From NCBI RefSeq assembly GCF_900411395.1, contig NZ_OXCQ01000001.1, positions 378,106-442,105 of the forward strand: a stretch of 64,000 bases of DNA. The letters are read 5' to 3'. Source of the stretch: Streptococcus sp. 596553 (GTDB taxonomy: Bacteria; Bacillota; Bacilli; Lactobacillales; Streptococcaceae). The notes beneath the pieces are model-generated. The model was not told the origin of the DNA and did no database searches. It saw nothing but the letters and a program-made list of their open reading frames with translations. Made by a program: the position numbers and the translations under genes. Position 1 is the first letter of the stretch. Every line of letters starts with the position of its first letter. Positions 7,641 through 19,555 of the stretch are shown piece by piece.

Positions 7641-9542
7641 ATGATTATTTTACAAGCTAATAAAATTGAACGTTCTTTTGCAGGAGAAGTTCTTTTTGAT
7701 AATATCAACCTGCAGGTTGATGAACGTGATAGGATTGCCCTTGTTGGGAAAAATGGTGCAGGTAAGTCTACTCTTTTGAAGATTTTAGTTGGAGAAGAGG
7801 AGCCAACTAGCGGAGAAATCAATAAGAAAAAAGATATTTCTCTATCTTACCTAGCCCAAGATAGCCGTTTTGAGTCTGAAAATACTATCTACGATGAAAT
7901 GCTCCATGTCTTTGATGACTTACGTCGGACGGAGAAACAACTTCGCCAGATGGAGCTAGAGATGGGTGAAAAGTCTGGTGATGATTTGGATAAACTGATG
8001 TCAGATTATGACCGCTTATCTGAGAATTTTCGTCAAGCAGGTGGCTTTACTTATGAAGCTGATATTCGAGCGATTTTGAATGGCTTCAAGTTTGATGAGT
8101 CTATGTGGCAGATGAAAATTGCTGAGCTTTCTGGTGGTCAAAATACCCGTCTGGCGCTGGCCAAAATGCTTCTTGAAAAGCCCAATCTCTTGGTCTTGGA
8201 CGAGCCGACCAACCACTTGGATATCGAAACCATAGCCTGGCTAGAGAATTACTTGGTAAATTATAGCGGTGCCCTTATTATTGTCAGCCACGACCGTTAT
8301 TTCTTGGATAAGGTTGCGACAATTACGCTGGATTTGACTAAACATTCCTTGGATCGCTATGTGGGCAATTACTCTCGTTTTGTTGAGCTGAAGGAGCAAA
8401 AGCTAGCTACTGAGGCAAAAAACTATGAAAAGCAACAGAAGGAAATCGCAGCTCTGGAAGACTTTGTCAATCGCAATCTAGTCCGAGCTTCAACGACCAA
8501 ACGTGCCCAATCTCGTCGTAAACAACTGGAAAAAATGGAGCGTTTGGACAAGCCCGAATCTGGCAAGAAAGCAGCCAATATGACCTTCCAGTCTGAGAAA
8601 ACGTCGGGCAATATTGTCTTGACTGTTGAAAATGCGGCTATTGGTTATGATGGGGAAGTGTTGTCAGAGCCTATAAGCCTAGCCCTTCGTAAGATGAATG
8701 CTGTTGCCATCGTTGGTCCAAATGGAATCGGCAAGTCAACCTTTATCAAGTCTATAGTGGATCAAATTCCTTTTATCAAGGGTGAAAAGCGCTTTGGCGC
8801 TAATGTTGAGGTTGGTTACTATGACCAGACGCAAAGCAAGCTGACACCAAGTAATACGGTACTTGATGAACTCTGGAATGATTTTAAGTTAACACCAGAA
8901 GTTGAAATCCGTAACCGTCTAGGTGCCTTCCTTTTCTCAGGAGATGATGTTAAAAAATCGGTTGGCATGCTGTCAGGTGGAGAGAAAGCTCGTTTGCTTT
9001 TGGCTAAATTGTCTATGGAAAACAACAACTTCTTGATTCTGGACGAGCCAACCAACCACTTGGATATTGATAGCAAGGAAGTTCTAGAAAATGCCTTGAT
9101 TGACTTTGATGGAACTCTTCTCTTTGTCAGCCACGACCGTTACTTTATCAATCGTGTGGCAACTCATGTACTGGAATTGTCTGAGAATGGTTCAACTCTT
9201 TACTTGGGAGATTATGACTACTATGTTGAGAAGAAAGTAGAAGTAGAAATGAGCCAGACTGAGGAAGCTTCAACTAGCAATCAAGCAAAAGAAGCAAGTC
9301 CAGTTAATGACTATCAGGCCCAGAAAGAAAGTCAAAAAGAAGTTCGCAAACTCATGCGACAAATCGAAAGTCTAGAAGCTGAAATTGAAGAGTTAGAAAG
9401 TCAAAGCCAAGCCATTTCTGAACAAATGTTGGAAACAAACGATGCCGACAAACTGATGGAATTGCAGGCTGAGCTGGACAAAATCAGTCATCGTCAGGAA
9501 GAAGCCATGCTTGAGTGGGAAGAATTATCAGAACAGGTGTAA
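7641..9542 (+). CDS. ABC-F family ATPase (YdiF-like)
   Basis: 633 residues with two ATP-binding cassettes and no membrane segments, the ABC-F plan. First cassette: Walker A GKNGAGKST 36-44, signature LSGGQ 163-167, Walker B ending DE 187-188. Second cassette: Walker A GPNGIGKST 359-367, LSGGEKAR, Walker B Asp468. A linker from about 240 to 310 is rich in Lys and Arg (RASTTKRAQSRRKQLEKM), and the last 100 residues are a predicted coiled coil. ABC-F proteins act on ribosomes, resolving stalled or drug-bound states; the N-terminus is closest to what I recall of B. subtilis YdiF. A resistance role is not shown. The next gene starts 2 bases after its stop. Confidence 0.9.
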   Translation: MIILQANKIERSFAGEVLFDNINLQVDERDRIALVGKNGAGKSTLLKILVGEEEPTSGEINKKKDISLSYLAQDSRFESENTIYDEMLHVFDDLRRTEKQLRQMELEMGEKSGDDLDKLMSDYDRLSENFRQAGGFTYEADIRAILNGFKFDESMWQMKIAELSGGQNTRLALAKMLLEKPNLLVLDEPTNHLDIETIAWLENYLVNYSGALIIVSHDRYFLDKVATITLDLTKHSLDRYVGNYSRFVELKEQKLATEAKNYEKQQKEIAALEDFVNRNLVRASTTKRAQSRRKQLEKMERLDKPESGKKAANMTFQSEKTSGNIVLTVENAAIGYDGEVLSEPISLALRKMNAVAIVGPNGIGKSTFIKSIVDQIPFIKGEKRFGANVEVGYYDQTQSKLTPSNTVLDELWNDFKLTPEVEIRNRLGAFLFSGDDVKKSVGMLSGGEKARLLLAKLSMENNNFLILDEPTNHLDIDSKEVLENALIDFDGTLLFVSHDRYFINRVATHVLELSENGSTLYLGDYDYYVEKKVEVEMSQTEEASTSNQAKEASPVNDYQAQKESQKEVRKLMRQIESLEAEIEELESQSQAISEQMLETNDADKLMELQAELDKISHRQEEAMLEWEELSEQV

Positions 9543-9544
9543 AG

Positions 9545-10408
9545 ATGGAACATCTTGGAAAAGTATTTCGTGAATTTCGGACAAGTGGAAATTATTCTTT
9601 AAAGGAGGCGGCAGGCGAGTCCTGCTCTACCTCTCAGTTATCTCGCTTTGAGCTTGGGGAGTCTGACCTAGCAGTTTCACGTTTCTTTGAGATTTTGGAT
9701 AACATTCATGTTACAATCGAAAATTTCATGGATAAGGCAAGGGATTTCCATAATCATGAACATGTGTCTATGATGGCACAGATTATCCCCCTTTACTATT
9801 CAAATGATATTGCAGGTTTTCAAAAGCTTCAAAGGGAACAACTTGAAAAGGCTAAGAGTTCGACGACTCCCCTTTATTTTGAGTTGAACTGGATTTTGCT
9901 ACAAGGTTTGATTTGTCAAAGAGATTCGACTTATGAGATGAAGCAGGATGATTTGGATAAGGTAGCAGATTATCTCTTCAAAACAGAAGAATGGACCATG
10001 TATGAATTGATTCTTTTCGGGAACCTCTATAGTTTCTACGATGTGGACTATGTCACTCGGATTGGTAGAGAAGTTATGGAGAGGGAGGAATTTTACCAAG
10101 AGATTGGTCGCCATAAGAGATTAGTGTTGATTTTGGCCCTCAATTGTTACCAGCATTGTTTAGAGCATCTTTCTTTTGACAATGCAAGCTATTTTGAGAC
10201 TTATACAGAGAAGATTATTGGTAAAGGTATTAAGCTTTATGAGCGTAATGTTTTCCATTATTTAAAAGGTTTTGCCTTATATCAAAAAGGAAAGTGTAAA
10301 GAAGGTTGTAGCCAAATGCAAGAGGCCATGCATATTTTTGACGTGCTAGGTCTTCCAGAGCAAGTAGCCTACTATCAGGAACACTACGAAAAATTTATCA
10401 AAAATTAA
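9545..10408 (+). CDS. Rgg/GadR/MutR-type transcriptional regulator
   Basis: 287 residues from ATG 9545. An N-terminal helix-turn-helix (about 1-60: GKVFREFRTSGNYSLKEAAGESCSTSQLSRFELGESD) is followed by an all-helical repeat domain of about 220 residues, typical of Rgg proteins, which often bind short hydrophobic peptides. It starts 2 bp after the ABC-F stop, so it is probably co-transcribed, and it is followed by an MFS exporter with its own promoter. The inverted repeat TTTTCCC-AAATA-AGGGAAAA just after the gene could be a binding site or weak terminator. I found no obvious SHP peptide gene beside it. A longer in-frame start at 9515 lies inside the upstream gene. Confidence 0.85.
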   Translation: MEHLGKVFREFRTSGNYSLKEAAGESCSTSQLSRFELGESDLAVSRFFEILDNIHVTIENFMDKARDFHNHEHVSMMAQIIPLYYSNDIAGFQKLQREQLEKAKSSTTPLYFELNWILLQGLICQRDSTYEMKQDDLDKVADYLFKTEEWTMYELILFGNLYSFYDVDYVTRIGREVMEREEFYQEIGRHKRLVLILALNCYQHCLEHLSFDNASYFETYTEKIIGKGIKLYERNVFHYLKGFALYQKGKCKEGCSQMQEAMHIFDVLGLPEQVAYYQEHYEKFIKN

Positions 10409-10450
10409 TTTTCCCAAATAAGGGAAAAAGAAAAAAGCTCCTTTCAGTTT

Positions 10451-10459
10451 TGATACAAT
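10451..10459 (+). promoter_or_regulatory. Extended -10 upstream of the MFS gene
   Basis: TGA-TACAAT (10451-10459) followed by a short leader with GAGAGGAG before the ATG. An inverted repeat (TTTTCCC with GGGAAAA, about 10409-10429) lies upstream, between the regulator and this promoter. Confidence 0.6.
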
Positions 10460-10487
10460 AGTTTCAAAATTTGAGAGGAGTTTTTAT

Positions 10488-11666
10488 ATGAATCGCTATG
10501 CCGTACAGTTGATTAGTCGCGGAGCTGTTAACAAGATAGGGAATATGCTCTATGATTATGGAAATAGTGTCTGGTTGGCTTCCATGGGGACTATCGGACA
10601 GACAGTTTTAGGAATGTATCAGATTTCTGAACTCGTCACATCTATTCTGATCAATCCCTTTGGCGGAGTGATTTCAGACCGTTTTTCTCGTCGTAAGATT
10701 TTAATGGTGACAGACCTTGTTTGTGGGATTCTTTGTCTGGCTATTTCTTTCATAAGGAATGACAGCTGGATGATTGGCGCTTTGATTTTTGCTAATATTG
10801 TGCAGTCGATTGCCTTTGCCTTTTCTCGTACAGCCAATAAAGCTATCATAACTGAAGTGGTGGAGAAAGATGAGATTGTGATCTATAATTCTCGCCTAGA
10901 GCTGATTTTGCAGGTTGTAGGTGTTAGCTCTCCTGTTCTTTCCTTCCTTGTTTTACAGTTTGCAAGTCTCCATATGACGCTACTGCTAGACTCGCTGACT
11001 TTTTTCATTGCTTTTATTCTAGTGGCTCTCCTTCCAAAAGAGGAAGCAGGAGTTCAAGAGAAAAAGGCTTTTACTGGGAGAGATATGTTTGTAGATATCA
11101 AGAATGGGTTACACTATATCTGGCATCAGCAAGAAATTTTCTTCCTTTTGCTGGTAGCTTCCAGCGTTAATTTCTTTTTTGCAGCTTTTGAATTTCTCCT
11201 CCCCTTTTCGAATCAGCTTTACGGGTCAGAAGGAGTCTATGCAAGTATTTTAACTATGGGGGCTATTGGTTCCATCATTGGGGCTCTTCTAGCTAGTAAA
11301 ATTAAAGCTAATGTTTATAATCTTTTGATTTTACTGGCTTTGACAGGTGTCGGAGTTTTTATGATGGGATTACCACTGCCAACTTTTCTTTCCTTTTCTG
11401 GAAATTTAGTTTGTGAATTGTTTATGACGATTTTTAATATTCACTTTTTTACTCAAGTACAAACCAAGGTTGAGAGCGAATTTCTTGGGAGAGTACTGAG
11501 TACAATTTTTACCTTAGCTATTCTATTTATGCCTATTGCAAAAGGATTTATGACATTCTTGCCAAGTGTACATCTCTCTTCTTTCCTGATAATTGGAAGT
11601 GGTGTTATCATCTTGTCTTGTATATCGTTTATTTATGTTCGAACTCATTTTGAAAAATTGATATAA
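10488..11666 (+). CDS. Major facilitator superfamily transporter
   Basis: 392 residues, strongly hydrophobic, about 12 membrane helices. The loop between helices 2 and 3 carries the MFS motif GGVISDRFSRRKILMV, characteristic of drug/proton antiporter-type MFS exporters. The substrate cannot be deduced. The gene follows an Rgg-type regulator and has its own extended -10 promoter, so it is a reasonable target of that regulator (inference). A GC-rich hairpin follows it. Confidence 0.85.
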   Translation: MNRYAVQLISRGAVNKIGNMLYDYGNSVWLASMGTIGQTVLGMYQISELVTSILINPFGGVISDRFSRRKILMVTDLVCGILCLAISFIRNDSWMIGALIFANIVQSIAFAFSRTANKAIITEVVEKDEIVIYNSRLELILQVVGVSSPVLSFLVLQFASLHMTLLLDSLTFFIAFILVALLPKEEAGVQEKKAFTGRDMFVDIKNGLHYIWHQQEIFFLLLVASSVNFFFAAFEFLLPFSNQLYGSEGVYASILTMGAIGSIIGALLASKIKANVYNLLILLALTGVGVFMMGLPLPTFLSFSGNLVCELFMTIFNIHFFTQVQTKVESEFLGRVLSTIFTLAILFMPIAKGFMTFLPSVHLSSFLIIGSGVIILSCISFIYVRTHFEKLI

Positions 11667-11711
11667 GGCTGCTTGAGTTTCAAAAATAATTTCAAACTAA
11701 GTATTTTTTCC

Positions 11712-11735
11712 GCCCTTCTCGTTTGTGAGGAGGGC
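11712..11735 (+). terminator. Hairpin after the MFS gene
   Basis: GCCCTTCTC (11712-11720) pairs with GAGGAGGGC (11727-11735) around GTTTGT, followed by a short T-rich run. It ends only 9 bases before the ligA extended -10. Confidence 0.6.
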
Positions 11736-11743
11736 TTAGTTTA

Positions 11744-13717
<1,974 letters not shown>

Positions 13718-13834
13718 TGATCTTTTAAAAACAGAGTTTAGATAGAATGACAATGTTTGTTAATCGAGACAAAATTAGTCAAAAATTTATTAGTGAAACA
13801 GAAACAAATTAAAAAGTAAAAAGGAAAAATAAAA

Positions 13835-16114
13835 ATGTATACCTACCCTATGCGCATTCATTACCATCGCAAGAATGGTGAATACGACACTTGCTCTTTT
13901 GTAAAGAGTAAGGATCAACGAATTGATTTGCTAACCTACAAAGAAGATTATTTTGGAGCCTTATTTAGCTTTGAACACCCAAGTGCTCATCCCTTAGAAA
14001 GCTTGAATTTTGTGGTTCATACAGGTCAAACTAGTAAAGAATATACTATCCGTTTTAATCACTATCCCCTCTTAACAGAGGTCTGGATTTTGGAAGGCGA
14101 TGATCGGATTTATTACTCTGAAAATCCTGCTATTGCCAGTCCTTTCTATAAAAATCAAAATCCTTTTGCCTTTGATAAGGCCATTAACAGTGCTAGTTTT
14201 GACCATCATTGGGGTTACCAAGGGGAATTGGGTTGCCGTGTAGAGGACAATCAGGCTCATTTTTCCCTTTGGTCACCAACAGCGACAGCAGTGCAGGTTG
14301 TGGTTTATGAATCAGCTGCTAATGATGCCTCTGTTTGGAAAACTTTTGATATGGAAAGAGGCAATCGCTACTCTTATAACCATAAGGACAATACTATTGG
14401 TGTCTGGAGTTTGGATGTTGAGGAAGATTTGACTGGTAAGGCTTATCAGTATCAAGTCCAATTCCCTCATCACCAAACACTGACACGTGATCCCTATACT
14501 ATCGCGACCAGTCCTGATGGCAAACGTTCTGCTATTCTGAGCCATGCAGAAAAGCAAGTTGAAAACTTTGAGGTCAAGCACGGCTCTGAGGCTACTTGGC
14601 GTTTGGAAAATCCATGTAAGGCAGTTATTTGTGAAATGCATATTCGTGATTTGACCCAATCACCGACCTCAGGTGTGGATGAACATCTTCGAGGAACGTT
14701 CTTGGGTGCTGCTCAGACTGGAACGGTTAACCAGTACGGTCAGTCAACTGCTTTTGATCACATCAAGAAGTTGGGCTACAATTATGTTCAGTTGCAACCA
14801 ATTGCAGACCGTCACAAAGAATACGATGAGGACGGGAATGTAACCTACAACTGGGGTTATGATCCACAAAACTATAACGCACCAGAAACTAGTTTTTCAA
14901 CTAATCCAGAGGATCCAGCTCAGGTCATTCGCGACTTAAAGACCATGGTTCAAGCTTATCACGATGCGGGCATTGGTGTCATTATGGATGTGGTCTATAA
15001 TCATACCTTCTCAGTAGTTGATGCACCTTTCCAAACAACAGTCCCTGATTACTATTATCGTATGAATCCAGACGGTACCTTCCAGAATGGAACGGGTGTT
15101 GGAAATGAAACAGCCAGTGAACACGAAATGTTTCGCAAGTATATGATTGATTCCCTTCTATACTGGGTGCAAGAATACAATATTGACGGCTTCCGCTTTG
15201 ACTTGATGGGGATTCATGATGTCAAGACCATGCAGATGATTCGTCAGAGCTTGGATGAAATCGACCCTAACATTATCCTTTATGGAGAAGGATGGGATAT
15301 GGGAACAGGTCTTGCCCCTTATGATAAGGCTAAGAAAGACAACGCCTACGAAATGCCAAATATTGGTTTCTTTAATGACAATCAGCGTGATGCTGTCAAA
15401 GGTGGAGAAGTTTACGGTGCTATCAAATCAGGTTTTGTCAGTGGTGCTGCGACAGAGCCAATTCTAGCTAAAGCAATCCTAGGAAGTCGTGAATTAGGAA
15501 CCTATACATATCCAAATCAGGTGCTTAACTATGTGGAAGCCCATGACAATTACAATCTTCACGATTTATTGGCAACCCTTCATCCAGACCAAAGTTCAGA
15601 ACAAATCATGCGCAAGGTTGAGACAGCCACAGCTATGAACCTACTCATGCAGGGGATGGCCTTTATGGAAATCGGTCAAGAATTTGGTCGTACCAAACTG
15701 GTTGCGACTGGTGAGAATGGTGAGTTGACACATGATGATAGAGAGCGTGCGATGAATAGCTATAATGCTCCTGACAGTGTGAACCAAGTCAACTGGGATT
15801 TGATCAATGAGCGTCAAGACAGTATTGAATTTATTCGTCAAGTCATCCGATTGAAGACAAAAACTGGTGCCTTTTCTTACTCTAGCTATGATGAAATTTA
15901 CCATCATGTCTTTGTGCATTCTGCGATTGAACATAGCGGCTGCCTTATCTATGAAGTTCATGGCAAAGAACACCTCTTGGTGGTTGTGAATGCTAAATCA
16001 GAACCCTATCAATTTGAAAATGCAGGAAATTTAGCTATGTTGGTAACCAACAGTCGCTCAAAAGAAGACAATGTGTTAGATGATATTAGTCTAGCTGTCT
16101 TGAGTGTTTTATAA
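13835..16114 (+). CDS. pulA: Type I pullulanase
   Basis: 759 residues, glycoside hydrolase family 13. There is no signal peptide or sorting motif, so it is cytoplasmic, unlike the large surface pullulanase SpuA. An N-terminal beta domain is followed by the catalytic barrel: pullulanase signature YNWGYDP near 345, DVVYNHTF, GFRFDLMGI (nucleophile Asp), YGEGWDMG (acid Glu) and YVEAHDNYNLHDLL. It cuts alpha-1,6 branches of pullulan, limit dextrins and glycogen. Standing directly upstream of glgBCDA, it likely debranches stored or imported glucans. In S. pneumoniae gapN usually lies between this gene and glgB, but it is absent here. A terminator follows at 16226. Confidence 0.93.
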   Translation: MYTYPMRIHYHRKNGEYDTCSFVKSKDQRIDLLTYKEDYFGALFSFEHPSAHPLESLNFVVHTGQTSKEYTIRFNHYPLLTEVWILEGDDRIYYSENPAIASPFYKNQNPFAFDKAINSASFDHHWGYQGELGCRVEDNQAHFSLWSPTATAVQVVVYESAANDASVWKTFDMERGNRYSYNHKDNTIGVWSLDVEEDLTGKAYQYQVQFPHHQTLTRDPYTIATSPDGKRSAILSHAEKQVENFEVKHGSEATWRLENPCKAVICEMHIRDLTQSPTSGVDEHLRGTFLGAAQTGTVNQYGQSTAFDHIKKLGYNYVQLQPIADRHKEYDEDGNVTYNWGYDPQNYNAPETSFSTNPEDPAQVIRDLKTMVQAYHDAGIGVIMDVVYNHTFSVVDAPFQTTVPDYYYRMNPDGTFQNGTGVGNETASEHEMFRKYMIDSLLYWVQEYNIDGFRFDLMGIHDVKTMQMIRQSLDEIDPNIILYGEGWDMGTGLAPYDKAKKDNAYEMPNIGFFNDNQRDAVKGGEVYGAIKSGFVSGAATEPILAKAILGSRELGTYTYPNQVLNYVEAHDNYNLHDLLATLHPDQSSEQIMRKVETATAMNLLMQGMAFMEIGQEFGRTKLVATGENGELTHDDRERAMNSYNAPDSVNQVNWDLINERQDSIEFIRQVIRLKTKTGAFSYSSYDEIYHHVFVHSAIEHSGCLIYEVHGKEHLLVVVNAKSEPYQFENAGNLAMLVTNSRSKEDNVLDDISLAVLSVL

Positions 16115-16225
16115 AGACCATCTATCTCGCTATTCTAACACATCATTGGAAGTGAACGAATAGAAAGAACTTAGCTAACAACTCACTTGTATAGAAAAGT
16201 TGATAAATATTTTCATCAAACGTGT

Positions 16226-16260
16226 AAAATCAGGAAATTGTTTTCCTGGTTTTATTTTTT
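16226..16260 (+). terminator. pulA terminator
   Basis: AAAATCAGGAAA (16226-16237) pairs with TTTCCTGGTTTT (16242-16253), then a T run. Confidence 0.85.
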
Positions 16261-16427
16261 GCTATAAAAAATAATATTTGTAGAAAAAATACGAACTTTT
16301 TGGTATTTTAGTAGAAAAAGAAAGGCGTTTTCGCAATTTTTTTGAAAAAATATTGATTTACAAGTGGACACATCAGTGAATTTGTTGAAGATTTTCAAAA
16401 TAATTTTAAAGAAGTATAGTAATTTAC

Positions 16428-16478
16428 TTGAATCTTCTCTAAAAAGGTAGTATAATAAAAACATAGAAAACGCTTACA
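16428..16478 (+). promoter_or_regulatory. Promoter of glgBCDA with a cre site at the transcript start
   Basis: TTGAAT (16428-16433), 17-bp spacer, TATAAT (16451-16456). A catabolite response element reads TGTAAGCGTTTTCT on the minus strand (16465-16478), matching the CcpA consensus WTGNAANCGNWNNCW. It covers roughly +3 to +16, where bound CcpA would block promoter clearance. This predicts glucose repression of glycogen synthesis. Confidence 0.8.
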
Positions 16479-16494
16479 GAAAAGGGGAGGTATT

Positions 16495-18423
16495 ATGGAT
16501 AAAAGAGAAGCTTTGCGCACCTTTATGACAGGAGAAAATTTTTATCTCCAACATTATCTAGGAGCACATAAAGAGCAAGTGAATGGAGAGTATGGTTATA
16601 CATTTCGTGTATGGGCTCCCAATGCTCAGGCTGTTCACTTGGTGGGGGATTTTACCAACTGGATTGAAAATCAGATTCCAATGGTAAGAAATGACTTTGG
16701 GGTCTGGGAAGTCTTTACCAACATGGCTCAAGAAGGGCATATTTACAAATATCATGTCACACGTCAAAATGGTCATCAACTGATGAAAATTGACCCTTTT
16801 GCTGTCAGATATGAGGCTCGTCCAGGAACAGGGGCAATCGTAACAGAGCTTCCTGAGAAGAAATGGAGGGATGGACTTTGGCTGGCACGAAGAAAACGTT
16901 GGGGCTTTGCTGAACGTCCTGTCAATATCTATGAAGTTCACGCTGGCTCATGGAAAAGAAATTCTGATGGCAGTCCTTATAGTTTTGCCCAGCTCAAGGA
17001 TGAACTCATTCCTTATCTCGTTGAAATGAACTATACTCATATTGAGTTTATGCCCTTGATGTCCCATCCTTTGGGCTTGAGTTGGGGTTATCAGCTTATG
17101 GGTTACTTCGCTTTAGAGCATGCTTATGGCCGACCAGAGGAGTTTCAAGATTTTGTCGAGGAGTGTCATATCCATAATATTGGGGTTATTGTGGACTGGG
17201 TACCAGGTCATTTTACCATCAATGATGATGCCTTAGCCTATTATGACGGGACACCGACTTTTGAGTACCAAGACCATAATAAGGCTCATAACTATGGTTG
17301 GGGTGCCCTTAATTTTGACCTTGGAAAAAATGAAGTCCAGTCCTTCTTGATTTCTTGTATTAAGCATTGGATTGATGTCTATCATTTGGATGGTATTCGT
17401 GTAGATGCTGTTAGCAACATGCTCTATTTGGACTATGATGATGCTCCATGGACACCTAACAAAGATGGGGGAAATCTCAACTATGAAGGTTATTATTTCC
17501 TTCAACACTTGAATGATATTATTAAGTTAGAATATCCAGATGTGATGATGATTGCAGAAGAAAGTTCGTCTGCAACCAAGATTACGGGAATGAGAGAGCT
17601 TGGTGGTCTAGGATTTGACTACAAATGGAATATGGGCTGGATGAATGATATCCTCCGTTTCTACGAAGAAGACCCAATTTACCGTAAGTATGACTTTAAT
17701 TTGGTGACTTTCAGCTTTATGTATGTTTTCAATGAAAACTATCTCTTACCATTCTCGCACGATGAAGTGGTTCATGGCAAGAAGAGTATGATGCATAAGA
17801 TGTGGGGAGATCGTTACAATCAATTTGCAGGTTTGCGCAATCTCTACACTTACCAAATTTGTCACCCTGGTAAGAAATTGCTCTTCATGGGTAGCGAATA
17901 TGGTCAATTCCTAGAATGGAAATCTGAAGAACAGTTGGAATGGTCTAACCTAGAAGACCCAATGAATGCTAAGATGAAGTATTTCACTTCTCAGCTAAAC
18001 CAGTTTTACAAAGACAACCGCTGTTTGTGGGAAATTGATACCAGCTATGATGGTATTGAAATCATTGATGCGGATAATCGAGACCAGAGTGTTCTTTCCT
18101 TCATCCGTAAGGGTAAGAAGGGCGACATGCTAGTCTGCGTCTTTAATATGGCACCTGTTGAACGAAAAGATTTTACAATCGGTCTGCCTGTTGCAGGGAT
18201 TTATGAAGAAGTCTGGAATACTGAGTTAGAAGAGTGGGGAGGCGTTTGGAAAGAACATAATCAAACTGTTCAAACGCAAGAAGGACTATGGAAAGATTAT
18301 GAGCAGACCTTAACCTTTACCCTACCGGCTATGGGGGCTAGTGTCTGGAAAATCAAACGTCGCTTGAAATCTGCAAAAACCGTCACAAGTAAAAACCAAA
18401 AAGGAGTAGAAAATGAAGAATGA
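16495..18423 (+). CDS. glgB: 1,4-alpha-glucan branching enzyme
   Basis: 642 residues. A CBM48 domain at the N-terminus ([22 protein letters not shown] near 32) and a GH13 barrel with [14 protein letters not shown] (nucleophile Asp), AEESS (Glu) and [10 protein letters not shown]. It transfers alpha-1,4 segments to make the alpha-1,6 branches of glycogen. First gene of glgB-glgC-glgD-glgA; GGGGAGG lies before the ATG, and the end overlaps glgC by 11 bases. Transcribed from the cre-controlled promoter at 16428. Confidence 0.96.
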   Translation: MDKREALRTFMTGENFYLQHYLGAHKEQVNGEYGYTFRVWAPNAQAVHLVGDFTNWIENQIPMVRNDFGVWEVFTNMAQEGHIYKYHVTRQNGHQLMKIDPFAVRYEARPGTGAIVTELPEKKWRDGLWLARRKRWGFAERPVNIYEVHAGSWKRNSDGSPYSFAQLKDELIPYLVEMNYTHIEFMPLMSHPLGLSWGYQLMGYFALEHAYGRPEEFQDFVEECHIHNIGVIVDWVPGHFTINDDALAYYDGTPTFEYQDHNKAHNYGWGALNFDLGKNEVQSFLISCIKHWIDVYHLDGIRVDAVSNMLYLDYDDAPWTPNKDGGNLNYEGYYFLQHLNDIIKLEYPDVMMIAEESSSATKITGMRELGGLGFDYKWNMGWMNDILRFYEEDPIYRKYDFNLVTFSFMYVFNENYLLPFSHDEVVHGKKSMMHKMWGDRYNQFAGLRNLYTYQICHPGKKLLFMGSEYGQFLEWKSEEQLEWSNLEDPMNAKMKYFTSQLNQFYKDNRCLWEIDTSYDGIEIIDADNRDQSVLSFIRKGKKGDMLVCVFNMAPVERKDFTIGLPVAGIYEEVWNTELEEWGGVWKEHNQTVQTQEGLWKDYEQTLTFTLPAMGASVWKIKRRLKSAKTVTSKNQKGVENEE

Positions 18424-19555
18424 AATGTTAGCTTTGATTCTTGCTGGTGGGCAAGGAACTCGTCTCGGTAAACTCACTCAAAGCATCGCAAAACCAGCTG
18501 TGCAATTTGGTGGGCGCTACCGTATCATTGACTTTGCCCTTTCAAACTGTGCCAACTCAGGGATTCACAATGTTGGAGTCATTACACAGTACCAGCCACT
18601 TGCTCTCAACAATCATATTGGGAATGGTTCAAGCTGGGGACTAGATGGTATTAATTCTGGTGTTTCTATTCTCCAACCTTATTCTGCCAGTGAAGGAAAT
18701 CGTTGGTTTGAGGGGACTAGTCACGCTATTTACCAAAATATCGACTATATCGACAGTGTCAATCCTGAGTATGTCTTGATTTTGTCTGGGGATCACATCT
18801 ACAAAATGGACTATGATGATATGCTCCAGTCTCATAAGGATAATAATGCCAGCTTGACAGTAGCAGTTTTAGACGTCCCTCTTAAAGAAGCAAGCCGTTT
18901 TGGTATCATGAATACTGATGCCAACAATCGTATTGTTGAATTTGAAGAAAAACCAGCTCAACCTAAATCTACAAAAGCTTCTATGGGAATCTACATTTTT
19001 GATTGGCAACGCCTTCGTAATATGTTAGTCGCTGCTGAAAAGAGCAATGTAGATATGTCAGACTTTGGTAAAAATGTCATTCCAAATTACCTTGAGTCAG
19101 GTGAAAGTGTTTATGCTTACGAATTTAGTGGTTATTGGAAAGACGTCGGTACGATTGAGTCACTTTGGGAAGCGAACATGGAGTACATTTCTCCAGAAAA
19201 TGCCTTGGATAGCCGTAACCGTCAATGGAAGATTTACTCAAGAAACTTGATTTCACCACCAAACTTCCTCGGTGCAAATGCTGATGTGGAAGACTCATTA
19301 GTTGTAGACGGATGTTTCGTTGATGGAACTGTTAAACATTCTATCCTTTCAACAGGCGCGCAAGTTCGCGAAGGAGCAGAAGTCCTTGATTCAGTTATCA
19401 TGAGTGGAGCTATCATTGGTCAAGGAGCTAAGATTAAACGTGCCATTATTGGTGAAGGTGCGATTATTTCTGACGGTGTCGAAATTGATGGAACAGAAGA
19501 AGTACAAGTTGTAGGATATGATGAAGTAGTGGGGGTAGCAACAGATGAAGATTGA
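18413..19555 (+). CDS. glgC: Glucose-1-phosphate adenylyltransferase, catalytic subunit
   Basis: 380 residues. The nucleotidyltransferase start [29 protein letters not shown] is intact, with [27 protein letters not shown], and a C-terminal left-handed beta-helix of hexapeptide repeats (from about 290: [20 protein letters not shown]). It makes ADP-glucose for glycogen synthesis. AAAAGGAG lies before the ATG inside glgB; the last 11 bases overlap glgD. Firmicutes commonly use a GlgC-GlgD heteromer with GlgC as the catalytic partner. Confidence 0.96.
   Translation: MKNEMLALILAGGQGTRLGKLTQSIAKPAVQFGGRYRIIDFALSNCANSGIHNVGVITQYQPLALNNHIGNGSSWGLDGINSGVSILQPYSASEGNRWFEGTSHAIYQNIDYIDSVNPEYVLILSGDHIYKMDYDDMLQSHKDNNASLTVAVLDVPLKEASRFGIMNTDANNRIVEFEEKPAQPKSTKASMGIYIFDWQRLRNMLVAAEKSNVDMSDFGKNVIPNYLESGESVYAYEFSGYWKDVGTIESLWEANMEYISPENALDSRNRQWKIYSRNLISPPNFLGANADVEDSLVVDGCFVDGTVKHSILSTGAQVREGAEVLDSVIMSGAIIGQGAKIKRAIIGEGAIISDGVEIDGTEEVQVVGYDEVVGVATDED

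Larger units (their letters stand above)
16115..16494. other. 380-base intergenic region before the glg operon
   Basis: It holds the pulA terminator (16226-16260), then about 165 bases of very AT-rich sequence without a gene, and the glg promoter with its cre site (16428-16478). An 8-base string close to a competence combox (AACGAATA, 16152-16159) is present but leads to no gene. Confidence 0.6.

Noticed and set aside
16152-16159. AACGAATA, one base from the competence combox
   Set aside because: It lies behind pulA and before a terminator, with no gene downstream to control.
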